Origin: Candidatus Komeilibacteria bacterium RIFCSPHIGHO2_01_FULL_52_14
GTDB taxonomy: Bacteria > Patescibacteriota > Patescibacteriia > UBA1558 > 2-01-FULL-52-15
Direction of reading: 5' to 3'
DNA length: 20,312 nt
NCBI GenBank assembly: GCA_001818365.1
Contig: MHKK01000024.1
Coordinates: 1 to 20,312, forward strand
Below, piece by piece: positions 6,614 to 18,400 of this stretch. Both the position numbers and the translations under genes were made by a program. Position 1 is the stretch's first letter, and each line of letters begins with the position of its first letter. The notes below the pieces were generated by a model, which was not told where the DNA came from, did no database searches, and worked only from the letters and a program-made list of their open reading frames with translations.

Positions 6614-7785
6614 AAAAAGTTATCGCACTGGCAGTGAGTTTTTTGCCGACGCATATGCGGCCGGAGATTCGCGAGCTCTATCTCTCAACGCTCATTGCAA
6701 ACTTCGGCGTCGCAATGGTGCTGCTGTTTGAACCGATTTTTCTCTATACGCGCGGGTATTCCATTCAACAGATCGCTCTATTTTTTATCATCGTCTACGT
6801 GTTGTATATCGTATTGATGCCCATCGGAGGACACGTGGCGAAGGAGTTCGGTTACGAGCACTCGATTTTTATCAGCACGTTTATTTTTATCGCGTATTAT
6901 TTCGCACTCTATAATATCACAAACTCGCCCATTCTGTTTCTGGTGACGCCGGCGCTCTACGCATTGCAAAAAGCATTTTATTGGCCCGCGTATCATGCCG
7001 ACTTTGCCCGGTACGCGAATCGGCTGGAAGACGCTCGGGAGGTAGGGGGTCTTGAATCCATGGTACTGATCGTCAATGTTCTTGCGCCGTTCGTAGCTGG
7101 CAGTATCGTTCAGTTTTTCGGCTTCGGGGCGCTGTTTATATGCGTGTCGATCATTTTGGTGCTTTCGAATTTGCCGCTTATGGTTACCAGGGAGACGTTC
7201 GTGCCAAAGTCCTTTCCCTATGGCACAGCTTTTCGCAATCTGTTTTCGCCCGAGCGTCGTCTTGAGTTCATTACGTATCTCGGATACGGTGAAGAGCTTA
7301 TTGCGCTCACTATCTGGCCGATTTTTATGTCTATCGTTGTCGGTAATTTCTTTAATCTTGGAGGCATTATTGCAATTTCCGCCTTTATAACCGCATTATT
7401 CGCGCTGTATGTCGGCCGCCGGTCGGACTTGCGCAACAAACGCCTGACGTTGCGGGTGGGGAGCTTTATCTACAGTATGACGTGGCTGCAGCGCGCACTC
7501 GTGCATAGTCCGTTGGGAGTGCTCGCCTCCGATACGCTCGGGCGGTTAGGAAAGGAATTGATCTCCGTACCCCTTGTCTCTTTGACCTATGAAGAAGCAC
7601 AGCGGTCGAGCATCATGCAGACCGTAATTTTTTTCGAAATGAGCCTTTCGGTCGGCAAGCTCATTGCGCTCGCACTGGTGTATACTCTCGCTGCAGTGCT
7701 AGCTGGCACAGCGGCGTTCACCGTATTTTTTGTCTTTGCCGGCCTGATGGCGCTGCTCTACGGCGCGCGAACCTATGTCAGTTGA
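6610..7785 (+). CDS. MFS-like multi-pass transporter
   Basis: This 391-residue, very hydrophobic protein has about 11-12 predicted membrane segments in two halves. The loop between the halves is around residues 195-220 and contains several charged residues. The pattern and length fit the major facilitator superfamily. There is a GRRSD motif (about 269-273) in the second half, in a position where MFS loops often have G-R/K-rich turns. No substrate-specific motif is visible, so the cargo is unknown. Its ATG overlaps the tsaC stop by four bases (ATGA), and its end overlaps rsmA by 11 bases, so it is translated as part of a tight operon with two RNA-modification genes. That context alone does not show a functional link. 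Confidence 0.8.
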   Translation: MKKVIALAVSFLPTHMRPEIRELYLSTLIANFGVAMVLLFEPIFLYTRGYSIQQIALFFIIVYVLYIVLMPIGGHVAKEFGYEHSIFISTFIFIAYYFALYNITNSPILFLVTPALYALQKAFYWPAYHADFARYANRLEDAREVGGLESMVLIVNVLAPFVAGSIVQFFGFGALFICVSIILVLSNLPLMVTRETFVPKSFPYGTAFRNLFSPERRLEFITYLGYGEELIALTIWPIFMSIVVGNFFNLGGIIAISAFITALFALYVGRRSDLRNKRLTLRVGSFIYSMTWLQRALVHSPLGVLASDTLGRLGKELISVPLVSLTYEEAQRSSIMQTVIFFEMSLSVGKLIALALVYTLAAVLAGTAAFTVFFVFAGLMALLYGARTYVS

Positions 7786-8632
7786 AACGGTTCGCTACCT
7801 CCTGAAAAAATTGAAGATCCGCCCTTCGTCGGAGCAGGGACAATGTTTTCTCGCCTCGGATGCAGACCTTAACAGTATTTTGAAGACGGCACGCTTGAGC
7901 GAGACGGATTGTGTTCTAGAGGTCGGGGCCGGTATCGGGAATTTGACCGCGCTCCTTGCCGGGCGTTCTCGGAGGGTTGTTGCCGTCGAAGTCGATCGTC
8001 GTTTCGCTCCGGCACTCGAGCAGCTTCGCAGCGTACACCCCAATCTCGAACTCATCTACGGCGACATCCGGAAGATCCCTTTCTCGGATATAGCGGCGGT
8101 ATTGGGATTAAGCGAGTCCGAGAAGACATACTCCGTTGTGGCCAATATTCCTTATTACCTCAGCTCTTGGTTCGTACGGTATTTTATTGAGCAAAAAAAT
8201 CAGCCGTCGCAAATGGTGCTTCTGGTCCAGAAAGAAGTCGCCGAACGTGTTGTCGCGGAACCGGGCGATCATTCAAAGCTTTCATTAAGCGTCCAGATGT
8301 ACGGATCGGCGACCATCGCGGGGATCGTACCTCGTGCCCATTTCTATCCGGTACCCGCAGTCGATTCCGCGATTCTGAGCATCACCGGTATTCACCGTTG
8401 GGCCTACGAGGTGCCGGAGAAACTCGCTTGGCGTATCATCGCTTTCGGCTTCAGTTCGAAGCGAAAAAAAATCATCAATAACATTGCGGCGGGACTGCAG
8501 TGCGGAAAGACGGAGCTTTTGCTGGTTTTTGAAAAAGCCCGGATCGACGCATCGAGCAGAGCGCAAGAGCTTGCTCCGGAACAGTGGATTTCGCTGGCCC
8601 GCCAGCTGATCGCGGAAGATCTCCTGCGATAG
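7775..8632 (+). CDS. rsmA: 16S rRNA (adenine1518-N6/adenine1519-N6)-dimethyltransferase
   Basis: RsmA (KsgA) dimethylates two adjacent adenines near the 3' end of 16S rRNA with SAM during late 30S assembly. The 285-residue length is normal. Motifs in order: the N-terminal GQxFL box at 22-26 (here GQCFL, with Cys instead of the common Asn or His), the SAM loop LEVGAGIGNLT (48-58), acidic E72 in VEVD, GDIR (96-99), catalytic NIPYY (124-128), QKEVAERV (152-159) and FYPVPAVDSAI (200-210). A basic segment, SSKRKKIINNI, matches the family's C-terminal RNA-binding part. The ATG lies 11 bases inside the MFS gene, and the gene ends the operon. The GQCFL change is mild and probably tolerated. Confidence 0.96.
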   Translation: MSVETVRYLLKKLKIRPSSEQGQCFLASDADLNSILKTARLSETDCVLEVGAGIGNLTALLAGRSRRVVAVEVDRRFAPALEQLRSVHPNLELIYGDIRKIPFSDIAAVLGLSESEKTYSVVANIPYYLSSWFVRYFIEQKNQPSQMVLLVQKEVAERVVAEPGDHSKLSLSVQMYGSATIAGIVPRAHFYPVPAVDSAILSITGIHRWAYEVPEKLAWRIIAFGFSSKRKKIINNIAAGLQCGKTELLLVFEKARIDASSRAQELAPEQWISLARQLIAEDLLR

Positions 8633-8642
8633 AAAAAATTTC

Positions 8643-8672
8643 TTGGCACTCCTGCCACGATTATGCTATAAT
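8643..8672 (+). promoter_or_regulatory. Strong promoter for the giant-protein operon
   Basis: TTGGCA (8643-8648, 5/6 match to the -35) and a perfect TATAAT (8667-8672) are separated by 18 bases, and TGC directly before TATAAT makes an extended -10. This is the best promoter match in the window. The predicted start near 8679 leaves a leader of about 64 bases to the ATG at 8743. It lies in the only gap between the rsmA operon and the envelope operon. Confidence 0.75.
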
Positions 8673-8679
8673 AGTGGCA
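8644..8679. promoter_or_regulatory. Operator-like TGGCA/TGCCA half-sites overlapping the promoter
   Basis: TGGCA (8644-8648), TGCCA (8653-8657) and GTGGCA (8674-8679) occur within 36 bases. The first two form a dyad with a 4-base centre that covers the -35. TGCCAC (8653-8658) and GTGGCA (8674-8679) form a second dyad around the -10. Such placement suits a repressor site, but it could be chance, and no regulator gene is in view. Confidence 0.35.
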
Positions 8680-8742
8680 TTGTGCAAGTCAAAATTGCCT
8701 CTAAAGTAAAGAATATTCTCCTCTTTCCATTCGTGTAACACT

Positions 8743-9495
8743 ATGGCGGCTATCGCGACATCGGGAGGTCAGGAAATTGCGCGAGGGCGGGCAAAAATTT
8801 CATTTTCGGAGAAAGCGTTGATCGCACTCGTTGTCCTGATCGGCGGGGGAGGGCTTGTGTGGGGCGGCTACTCAACCGTTCAGGATATCCGGGGCCCTTT
8901 ATCGAGAGGTGCTATTCACAATGCCGGCGCTCTGCTCGCACTTACCAATATTTCGGGAGCCGATCAAACCGATGCGTTGAAAAGCAAAGATACGGACGAG
9001 GACGGATTGTCCGACTACGATGAGGTTTACCTCTTTGACACGAGTCCGTACCTTGCCGACAGCGACTCGGATACGCTGTCGGATCCGGACGAATTGAAAG
9101 CCGGCACCGATCCGAACTGTCCCAAAGGCCAGACCTGCCAGGGAGTTCGTCTGATCACTCCCAACACCAGAATTTCCGACATCTTCCCTCAATTTTCTAC
9201 GTCGACCATTTCCCTGAAAGACAAGACCATTAGTGATTTCAGGCAGATTCTTCTGGAGCAGGGATACGATCCGCAGAAGTTGGCCGCCATTGACGACGAG
9301 ACGCTTCTGATCATTCTGCAGGAGACCCTGAAGATCCAGGATGAGCAGGCACATGCCACGAGCACGGAAGAATTCGACGTTCCGGTCAATTACGACGACG
9401 TACGGCTGCTCCTTATCAGTTTGGGAGTACCCGAAAACGAAGTTTACAATATGAGCAACCAGGACATCGCAGATCTCTTGGAACAACTCCAGTAA
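8743..9495 (+). CDS. Membrane-anchored protein with thrombospondin type 3-like calcium loops
   Basis: This 250-residue protein has a short basic N-terminus, one membrane segment (about 24-44) and an exported body. Two acidic loops of the thrombospondin type 3/EF-hand-like kind lie at 83-94 (DTDEDGLSDYDE) and 106-117 (DSDSDTLSDPDE), followed by one cysteine pair (C126, C132). Their aspartates are spaced as in calcium-binding repeats, so calcium binding is likely but unproven. The C-terminal part is helical and acidic and ends in MSNQDIADLLEQLQ. The gene is first behind a strong promoter. Its stop is one base before the ATG of the giant protein, so the two are surely co-translated and may work together at the cell surface. 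Confidence 0.85.
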   Translation: MAAIATSGGQEIARGRAKISFSEKALIALVVLIGGGGLVWGGYSTVQDIRGPLSRGAIHNAGALLALTNISGADQTDALKSKDTDEDGLSDYDEVYLFDTSPYLADSDSDTLSDPDELKAGTDPNCPKGQTCQGVRLITPNTRISDIFPQFSTSTISLKDKTISDFRQILLEQGYDPQKLAAIDDETLLIILQETLKIQDEQAHATSTEEFDVPVNYDDVRLLLISLGVPENEVYNMSNQDIADLLEQLQ

Positions 9496-9496
9496 T

Positions 9497-12400
9497 ATGG
9501 GCTTACGACGCTCACAGAAAACCCTTATCACCGTTCTCATCGTTCTTATCTTGGGGAGCGCGACATTAGCTTACACGACCAACCGTGCGAGTGCTGGGGG
9601 ACTACCCGTACACGATATCATAGCATTCGTGAAGAAAATGTGGGAGATCGTAAAGGAGCAATGGGAGAAAAGATGGAAACAGGCCTCCGTTATAGCGCTG
9701 GATAAGGCAGCCCAATCATTTGTCAACCGGCTCGCGCAGCAGACGGCCGAGTACATTGCCACCGGCGGTAGAGGGCAAACCTCGCTCCGCAGGCAGCAGT
9801 CGGTTGAGTCGATCATTAAAAGCAGCGGGCAGGCTGCGCTCGGTGATTTCCTGCAGAATCTTTCGGAAACAACCGCACTGAATCAGCTGGGGCTCAATCT
9901 CTGCAACCCGACTGCCCAATTAAAGCTTAATGTCAGCATCCCGCTCCTCGACGAACAATTACTGCCGCCGCCAAAATGCGATATCAGGCAGGTCGAAGAA
10001 AATTGGCGCAGGTATTCCCAGACGGCATTTAGCACGAATATTCAGGTGGGCGCAGGCCTTCCTGCCGGTGTGAGTGTTACCGGACCGGGAGCTGTTACGA
10101 AGTCGGGAATATGTCGGCAAATAATCGGTGAATGCAAAAAACAGGGAGACCCCGAGATCGGGAACTACCTGGGCTGTTACACAGAATCGGATTGTAAATC
10201 GATCGCTGGCACGACATGCCAACGAAAAACAGGAGGGGAGTGCACAAGCAACTCGGACTGCGCCAGTAGCACCAGGGGACAGGAGTATGAGTGTTATGGT
10301 ATTCAGGTCGCGTCCGCAGGTATACCCTGGCTTGATCTGACGGCTAACAAGTCGATGGTGGAGAAGTTTGAGTATTTCATTGGCGTTTTGTCGCCGCAGC
10401 AGACAGACCTTGGTGCGGTAATGGAGATCGACGCAAAGGCGCGGGAGCTTGCGCAGGCAAAAAAGCAGTATGCTAATTTGAATCTGCAGATCTGCAAGGG
10501 TTATAAGGATGTCGGTTCAAAGGTGACCGATGATTACGTTCACAAGACATGCGACGATATTGAAGCGCTTGATAAAGCAGCGGGTGATAAATCGCACACG
10601 GCAAAGGATACCGTTAATACTCAATACAGCATCGGCGACAGTGGATTCTGGCTGAACGCCGCGAAAATATTCAAGAATGCGCTGGTGGCGAAATTGCTGA
10701 AAAAGTACATGAAAGCCGGCTCGTTCACCAATCTCTCTTCGGTTTTCAACTCCGGTGAGGATCTTGCTGCGGTCAGGCAGAACATCGTTCAAAAGCTTCA
10801 GGAAGGGGGCGTTTCGCCGACCAATCTTCTGAGCGGTGCGGCATCGTCGCTTGCCGATGCTCGGAGGCCGATCCTCAATACAGTCAGCAATTACGATTAT
10901 ATTTCGAACTTCACTATTTGTCCTGAGGATCGTAACACCGTCGAACTCGATAACTGTACGATCGACGATGGTTTGGCTTCGGCGATCAACGAGAAAAAAA
11001 CCGTTGCGCAAGCAATTGCTGATGGCAGCTTACAGTCCGACATGCCGCTGATTTCCAATCTGAATCTGAGTTTGAACAATGATCCATTCTGCCTGCGCAA
11101 CGGTTACTGTCACAGCAATATCGTCCGGCTGCGCAAATATCGCATTCTGCCTATCGGGTGGGAGATAGCGGCGTCGCTGAGCCCTATCGACAACCCCATA
11201 ACCTTGGGAGATGCGGTTAATTGTTTTGAAAACGGCGGTACGTGCCCGCTCTCCGCAGCATCGAATATTTATTTTCACTTGATAGACCCGAACTGGATAT
11301 TGAAAGCTCCCGAAGCCCAGTGCAAGGGTCTTGCGTTCGGCCCGAAGCTTTTCAGCATCGATGTCAACGAGAGGCAGCAGTATTGCATCGACGCGGTTTC
11401 CTGTCTTTCCGAGGACGATCAGGGGAACTGCACCGGAGGATACGGATACTGCACGAAAGAGAAAGCGATCTGGCGTTTTGCCGGTCAGCAGTGTCCGGCG
11501 CAGTATGCGAGCTGCAACGTGTACCAGAGAGAAAGCGACAAAGCTACGTTCGCATTCCTCGGAAATACGCTTGCGACCTGCGATGCATCTCAGAACGGCT
11601 GCCTCTGGTACAGCAGGAGCCAGGACAATACCGGGAGCCCTCAAAATCCCGCGTATGAATGGAACCCCGGAGACCGGATTTATTTCAATAAACAGGTTCA
11701 GCAATGCCTGTCGAGCGATGCCGGGTGTTCGGAATTCATTTCAACGCAAACCGGTGGAGTTAACTTTCTTGCGAACGGTGACTTCGATTACTACACCGCT
11801 GCGGCCGCGACGAATTACTCCGACCCCGTCTGGCTCGATGACGCACTGACCGATATTTTTGACGGCTGGCAGAGCACCGGCGCTGCAATGACAACACGCA
11901 ATAACGCGTTTTACGGCAGCACCGGCGCACACCTGTCCGGTACGGGCAGATTTACGGCAAATATCATAACAGGGATACTGGCGGATAAGAAGTTTGTCTT
12001 GAGTTGGAATGCACGCGCAGAAACGACCGATCCGCAGGGCTGCACGTCAGACGTTGCTATCGCCGCGCCGAGTGCTTTCACGCAAAGCACAACCGTCACC
12101 TATACCTCGCAGTGGCAACGCTTCGAATTACCCGTCAATTTTGACGTGAATACGTTAGATACCCGGGTGCTTATCTCCTTTTCGACTGATTGTGCAAACA
12201 AGACGACACCGGGCTCGAGCGATTATTACCTGGATGGCATAAAATTCGAATTGAATCAAACGCCCACAAGCTTCACTTCGTACGGCGCGAACGGCCTCGT
12301 CTATCTAAATTCGCAGTTCCAGTGCACAAAGGAAGATGTCGGGTGCGATTTGTACAAACCGGCAGACGGCGGCCAGAGCGTTCCGGGCCGCATCGATTCC

Positions 12401-15400
12401 AATGACATCTGCCCCGCGGAATGTGTGGGATACCAGGGTTATCTTGAGCTTCCGAGCAAGTTCGATATCGCCGAGGCGCCGTCGGGCACCACGGTGCAGC
12501 CGCGGTCGGTGAACTTTATTGCCGCGACCGGCAAGAGCTGTCCGGCATCGGAACTCGATTGCGACGAGTTTACGAACCTTGATGAGATTGCGAAAGGCGG
12601 GGAAGGTAAGTACTCGTTCAGCTTTGTCCGGCAGTGCGTTGAGGATGCGCTCGGGCAGACCTATTACACGCTCGAAGGCAGCGATACGAGCGGCTATCAG
12701 GTAAAGACCTGGCGCGTATTGCCGAGCAATCTCACCATTCCGGCCGGCAGCGACATATCCTCTCCGCAGGGGGGGACCCCACCGTGCACCAACGTGGATA
12801 TCGGCGGTACGAACTGTATCGATGATAATAATCCCGCCTCTCTCACATATAACAGGGGAAATACGAAATGTTCCGCAGCAGCATTGCAGACCAATCTTGA
12901 TTGCCGCGAGTTCTTTGATTCGGTCGGGCAGCCGCATTACCTGCTCCAGAGCCGCGTGATCGCGGCGGGCGCCGATTGCCAGTCATACCGTCGCACGAGC
13001 ACCGGCACGACGTTCCATCTGCTCAAGAGCGAGAGCCGGTCATGCTCGCCGTCGTTCAACGGATGCCGCGAGTACCGGGGCAATCAGGCCGGAAATCTGC
13101 GTATCATCTTGAGCGACTCATTTGAAAACGGCAGTATCTCGCCATGGGACAGCGCCACGGCCGCGATCTCTTCGGAAGCTGCTACAACCGGCGGGCACTC
13201 CATAACCAATGCGAGCGGGTCGGGAGCGGCTCAAGCATCGATCAGCCGTACGAGCACCACAACGACGGTCATGAGCGGTAAAGAATTGTATCTTGAATTC
13301 TGGATGAAGAATGAAGCGGGCGTCGTCATAACGCCGCAGGTTCAGCAGACGCCGCCGATAACATTTACCACGCCGTTAACCGTTCCGGTCAAAAGCGATT
13401 GGCAGCGGTACCGGCTTGGGCCTTTGTACCTGAGCAGCGCTGTTGACGTTAGATTGACGCTTGGCATAGCTCCGGCGGCGGGAGTACCGAGCACACCGAT
13501 CGTGTTTTTGGACAATATCATCCTGAGCGAATCGCTCTCCAACATCTTCCTTATCCGCGAGAGCTGGAAGACACCCGCATCATGCGATCAGCCGATCGTT
13601 GGCGCCATGCTCGGCTGTCAGACGTACACCAATGGAGCAAACGCGAGCTTAAACCTCCGCTCATTCTCCCGGTTGTGCAGCTTGGACGTCATCGGATGCC
13701 AGGCCTTCATCGATACCCACAATTCTTCCAATCCGTTTGAGGAAACATTCAATAAATGTGACGCAGCCGAATGCACCGTTGCACAGGACTCCTTGTCCTA
13801 TCTGGTGTATTCCGATAAAAACCGTTGCTCGAGTCAGAACAAGGGATGCCAGCTTTTCGGCAAGCCGAACCTTAATCTTGATCTTCCGGAGAATCACCCC
13901 AAGTATATCAGCGGATACCAGAACGTAGCGCTTATCAACGACCCGAATCAGTATCAGACGATTCTCTGCACTTCGAGCGGACTTTTCTGCGACGAGTTCA
14001 CCGGAACCAGCGGGAGCACCATGTATTTTAAGAATCCGCTGAGCCGTACCTGCGCCTATAAGGAAAACGTGAACGTGGGCGGTGAATTATTCACCGGATG
14101 GTTCCAGACCGCAAGCTTGGAGTCGGGCGAGACGCCAACGGGGTGTGCCGATGACGGCGTTCTGCCGTATACCAGCCAAGAGTTCAACCTCTATGACAAT
14201 CTGCATTACAAGTTTACCGGCTGGGCAGGGCTCTGCAGTGCCCAGTATGATCAGTGTACCGAATTCAAGGATCCAAATGACACGCAAGCGCAGAATCTCA
14301 TTACCGACACGGATTTCGTATCCCTGACCCCCGTCCCACCGGTAGAGTGGACACCGTCCTTTGGAGCGGGGAACACCCTGGGCAGCGCAACGACACCGCG
14401 AGGTGCTGAAGTTGTGCTCGCAGGCGGGTATGCGATCACGCGCGTTTCGCCGATCGGTTACTCACGGCTTAACTTCGGATCGGTTTCGGAAGGGAACTAT
14501 CTGTCGGCTCATCAAACCGATACCTACCTCGTAACGGCCGACGTAAATATTCAGAACTTGCCCGATGATCCTGCGAAAAATCCGGTATTTCTTGAGATGA
14601 TATGCAGATGGGAGTCGTCGCAGGATGGTGATACGAGCTACCAGTCACGCTATTGTGAAAATACCGCGGTCGGAGATCAAACCAACACTCCTTGCACAAT
14701 CGACGCAACCTGCCAAAACGCTTTTGGCATAGGGTATACCTGTGAACCACCTCCGTCAGAATCCGCAACCTTCAATGTCGGTAACCCGATGCGCGATCAG
14801 CAGATAGATTACCGTGCCTATGCCGATCCGAAGCTTATCGGTCAGTGGCAAACCGTTTACCTACCTGTTGATCTGGGTGCGGATGGCGCCGGCAAGCGTT
14901 TATGGGAGCAACCGATAATCCCTTGTAGTATCTATTTGCGGCAGGAGACAGGCGAATACGTGACGCAGACAAGAGTAAACTCAACCGGTCAGGCGTGCGG
15001 TACAAATCCAACGGATGATATTGATCCGCTCTGCCGCGAGACGTACTGCATCGATCCCACGACCGGCAAGGCCGCTGCAACGCCAACCCGGTGCTCTCCC
15101 TCCAGCCCAAGCTGCCCTGGCCCGACGTATACGCAATGCGGTGGTCAGTCGGATGTGCTCTGGAAGAACCCGCACTTTGGACCCATGAAGGGATATGCGT
15201 ATCTTGACAACGGTCAGATCGATACGCAGTCATGCAACGGACAAGTGAGTAGTAATACCGGCTGTTTGCTGTTCCTCGCCATGAACGAGCGGACGAAGAA
15301 GCTTTACTCAGCGCAGCCGACGTACCAGTCAAGCGCCGCAGGCGCCGGTAATCCGGTTGCGCCAGTTGTCTGCGCTCCGAATCAGCCCGGTTGCATCAAC

Positions 15401-18400
15401 GACAGCAATCGAATCATTAAAGTCGATCGCGACCGCCAGTGCATTGAATGGCTGGCGTGTCGCAGCGCCACGCAGGTATTCGATCCGACGACAAACTCGC
15501 ACCGCCAGATCTGCGATCAGGTCGGCCTGTGCGATCAATACATCGCCGGCAGCAATGTATTGAGCTGCGCCCATTGGGTTGATCCTTCAAAACAACGGCT
15601 GGAATACGGGCTCTACACCACCCGCTCCTACGACGCCACCCCGATCGATTACACTGGTTATTCGATGTACAATCTGTATTCCGTTGGCGCCTTGGAACTT
15701 GTGGATGTCAGCAACCGGCGGTTAACCGATCCCAGCCAGTCACCCGGACCGGATTACGGAAGTCCCGATTTCCGTCTCGTAAAAGTTATCGATTCGTGCG
15801 ACAGTTCACAGCCGCAATTCTATGAAGGGCAATGCGGTCCCATCGATCCGCTGATACCGAGCCAGAGGATCGGGCGATGCTTCTCGCCCAATAAGTGCGT
15901 TGTCGGCATTGACGGCAGTCCATTCAGCCGTGACTCCGATTATGTGATCAAGAGTACGACCCGTGCGTTTGCCGAAAAAGATTCTCCGTTCCCGTACTCG
16001 GTGGTGGAGAGCGATACTGGAGGAACGCGCAACGTGAAGCAGGGCTTTAAGGAGGCGAATATCTGCGAGAATTCTCTGGGGACCGGCTCCTCATGCCAGG
16101 ATCAGTATTTCAAGTTTACCTACGGGTCGTCTGGGAGCAATGTCACTCGATATTTTTCGGCAGACATAAGTTCTACCGCATCAATTCCGTCATGCATATG
16201 CCAGGGAGGCCGGGAAGACGGCCAGGAATGCTTGACGCTCGATACGAGCGGCCGTCAGGGATGCAGCAACGAAAATACCCGGTCATGCGAGGTTGACAGT
16301 AATTGTTCGGTCGGGGGCACGTGCGTGGATGTCGGCGACGGAAAACTTTCGACCGATGAGCGCTGTCCCGATAACGGATCACCGCTCTTCCTCCGCCGTG
16401 CCGATAATTTCATCAATCTCCCCGGATACTGCATTGAGCCGGATAATCGCGCGAACATCAACGCGTCGCAAAGCGAACGCGCGTGTTTGAGCTGGTTGCC
16501 CGTGGATAACTCTCCGTCCGGCGCGGATTTCTATAATCAGAGCAGAGAGGCCGGGTATTCGTACAAGGTCCCCGCGTATTACTGTCTTGAGGTCGGCCTT
16601 TATGAACAGCGTGTCGGGCGTTTCTTCCTCAAGTATACGTGCAGTACCGATTGTAAGGACTCATTGCTGCTGTCGTCCGAACGCGGTGATTACTATACCG
16701 ATAGCTCAGGGTCAATGGGCTCGCATTGTCACGGTTTCCATAGGCACGTAAATTGCTACGCAAAACCGCGCGGTGGTGCCGGAACCTATCCGTATGACGG
16801 TGATACCGTGTACGGTGAATCAAGACCGGATGCGTCGTGCCAGGTTCTTGCACAGGCAGTCGACGAACGAGGCAAAAACGCAGCCATGACGAATTATTTC
16901 TGGCCCGGATTCGATAACGGTAAGGGATATACGATCGGCGAGAAACCGGTTGTTCAGCTGAATCCGCCGGTATCGCCGCTCGGTTACGGTCTTAAGCAGG
17001 ATGATACGCCGTTCGGTTCCGCAGTACCCTCGGGCATTGGTTTTGTAACCGATTTGCTTTTCATCCGCGTCACGACCGAGATTCCGCGCGCCGGAAGCCC
17101 CTACGCTTGCAAGAGCACGCCACAGAGCTGTGCGCTGTTCAACGAAGGAACGCGCTCGACAGTTGCGGTCAAGGGGTGGCAGAAAAATCCGCCTTTTGCA
17201 GGCCTTGAGGATTATAATATCGGACTGCTTCGTTTGAAGGAGATATACAAGAAGATATTTAATGTCTATCGCTGGCGATCCGGCAATACCTGCGATGAGT
17301 ACGCCTGCGGTGTTCTTCAGCAGCAGGACGGGGGATCGTATTTCGGCGGGCAGTCGTGCGATCCGATCGACCCGGATTCCTGCAATGCGCAGGCAGCGGG
17401 TAACTGTGAATTACTTACCGGTAAATGCATTAACTCGCTTTTCAACAGTACGGCAACCTCTAGTCCGTTCTTCCAGGGTTGCGCAACCTGTCCGGTCGGC
17501 TTCCATACCGAGCAACAGGTTTCCAAGCGCTGCGAAAGCAATAACGCGTCTTTTGATTCGACAACTTGTCAGGCTGCCGTTCTTGATCCGACAACCGGTG
17601 CTACCTGTGATACCTTTGCCGGACAAGGATATGCATGCGCCGCCGGACCAGCGGATACAGCCAGCAATACGTTCCGCTGCTATAGCGGTACCATGGGAGG
17701 TAATGACTGCAAGATACCGTTCAATCCCGACGGCTCGATTATCGCGTCGAACGTGGTCTGCCAGCCGAGTTCCACTGCTCTTGGCAACGACTGTTTCTAC
17801 GCAGGCGTGGACACAGGAATTTCATGTTTGAGCACCGCCGATTGTATCGTCAGCGATGACGGCATCACCGATAATACCGTCGGTGAACTCCATGCGCTGA
17901 ATAAATCCGCATACTGCGCCGATACGAACATCGAAGGGGCTCATGATTACGGCCTGGGATTTTTCTGCACCGGCGCGCCGTTTACCGTACCCAACACCCT
18001 CGATTTCGCGGACGTTCCGGTTTCGTGCGCATCGGGGACTTCGATAGTAAACGAACTCGGATATACGCTTTCCGATGCGCAAATCTGCAGGGCAGTCGGG
18101 CGATGCCTGCCGTCAAGCCAGGTCGCCTACAGCCCCACGCACCCGACCAAGAAGAACGAGCCGCTGTGCTATCTTGAGCCGACCGGATACCTCCCGATGT
18201 GTATTCGAAAGGTAGCGACCGATTGCCAGGGCGTTGCACCCGATCGGATCATCGACATCACCAGCGCCAATCCCGCATGGTGGCCGCTTGATGATACGCC
18301 GAGAGCGGACGGAACGTATTCGCCGTATATTATCCCGGTCCAGTGCGATACTTCCGGCCTTAACTGTACGCAGGTAATTCCAACGAATAGTTTCCATGTT

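Noticed and set aside
8633..8657. Possible terminator after rsmA (TGGCA-ctcc-TGCCA hairpin)
   Set aside because: The stem is only five pairs, no T-run follows, and the arms overlap the -35 of the next promoter, so a DNA-binding role is more likely.
11030..11704. 224-residue open frame antisense to the giant gene
   Set aside because: The giant frame is continuous with regular cysteine modules here. The antisense frame shows no domain or start signal.
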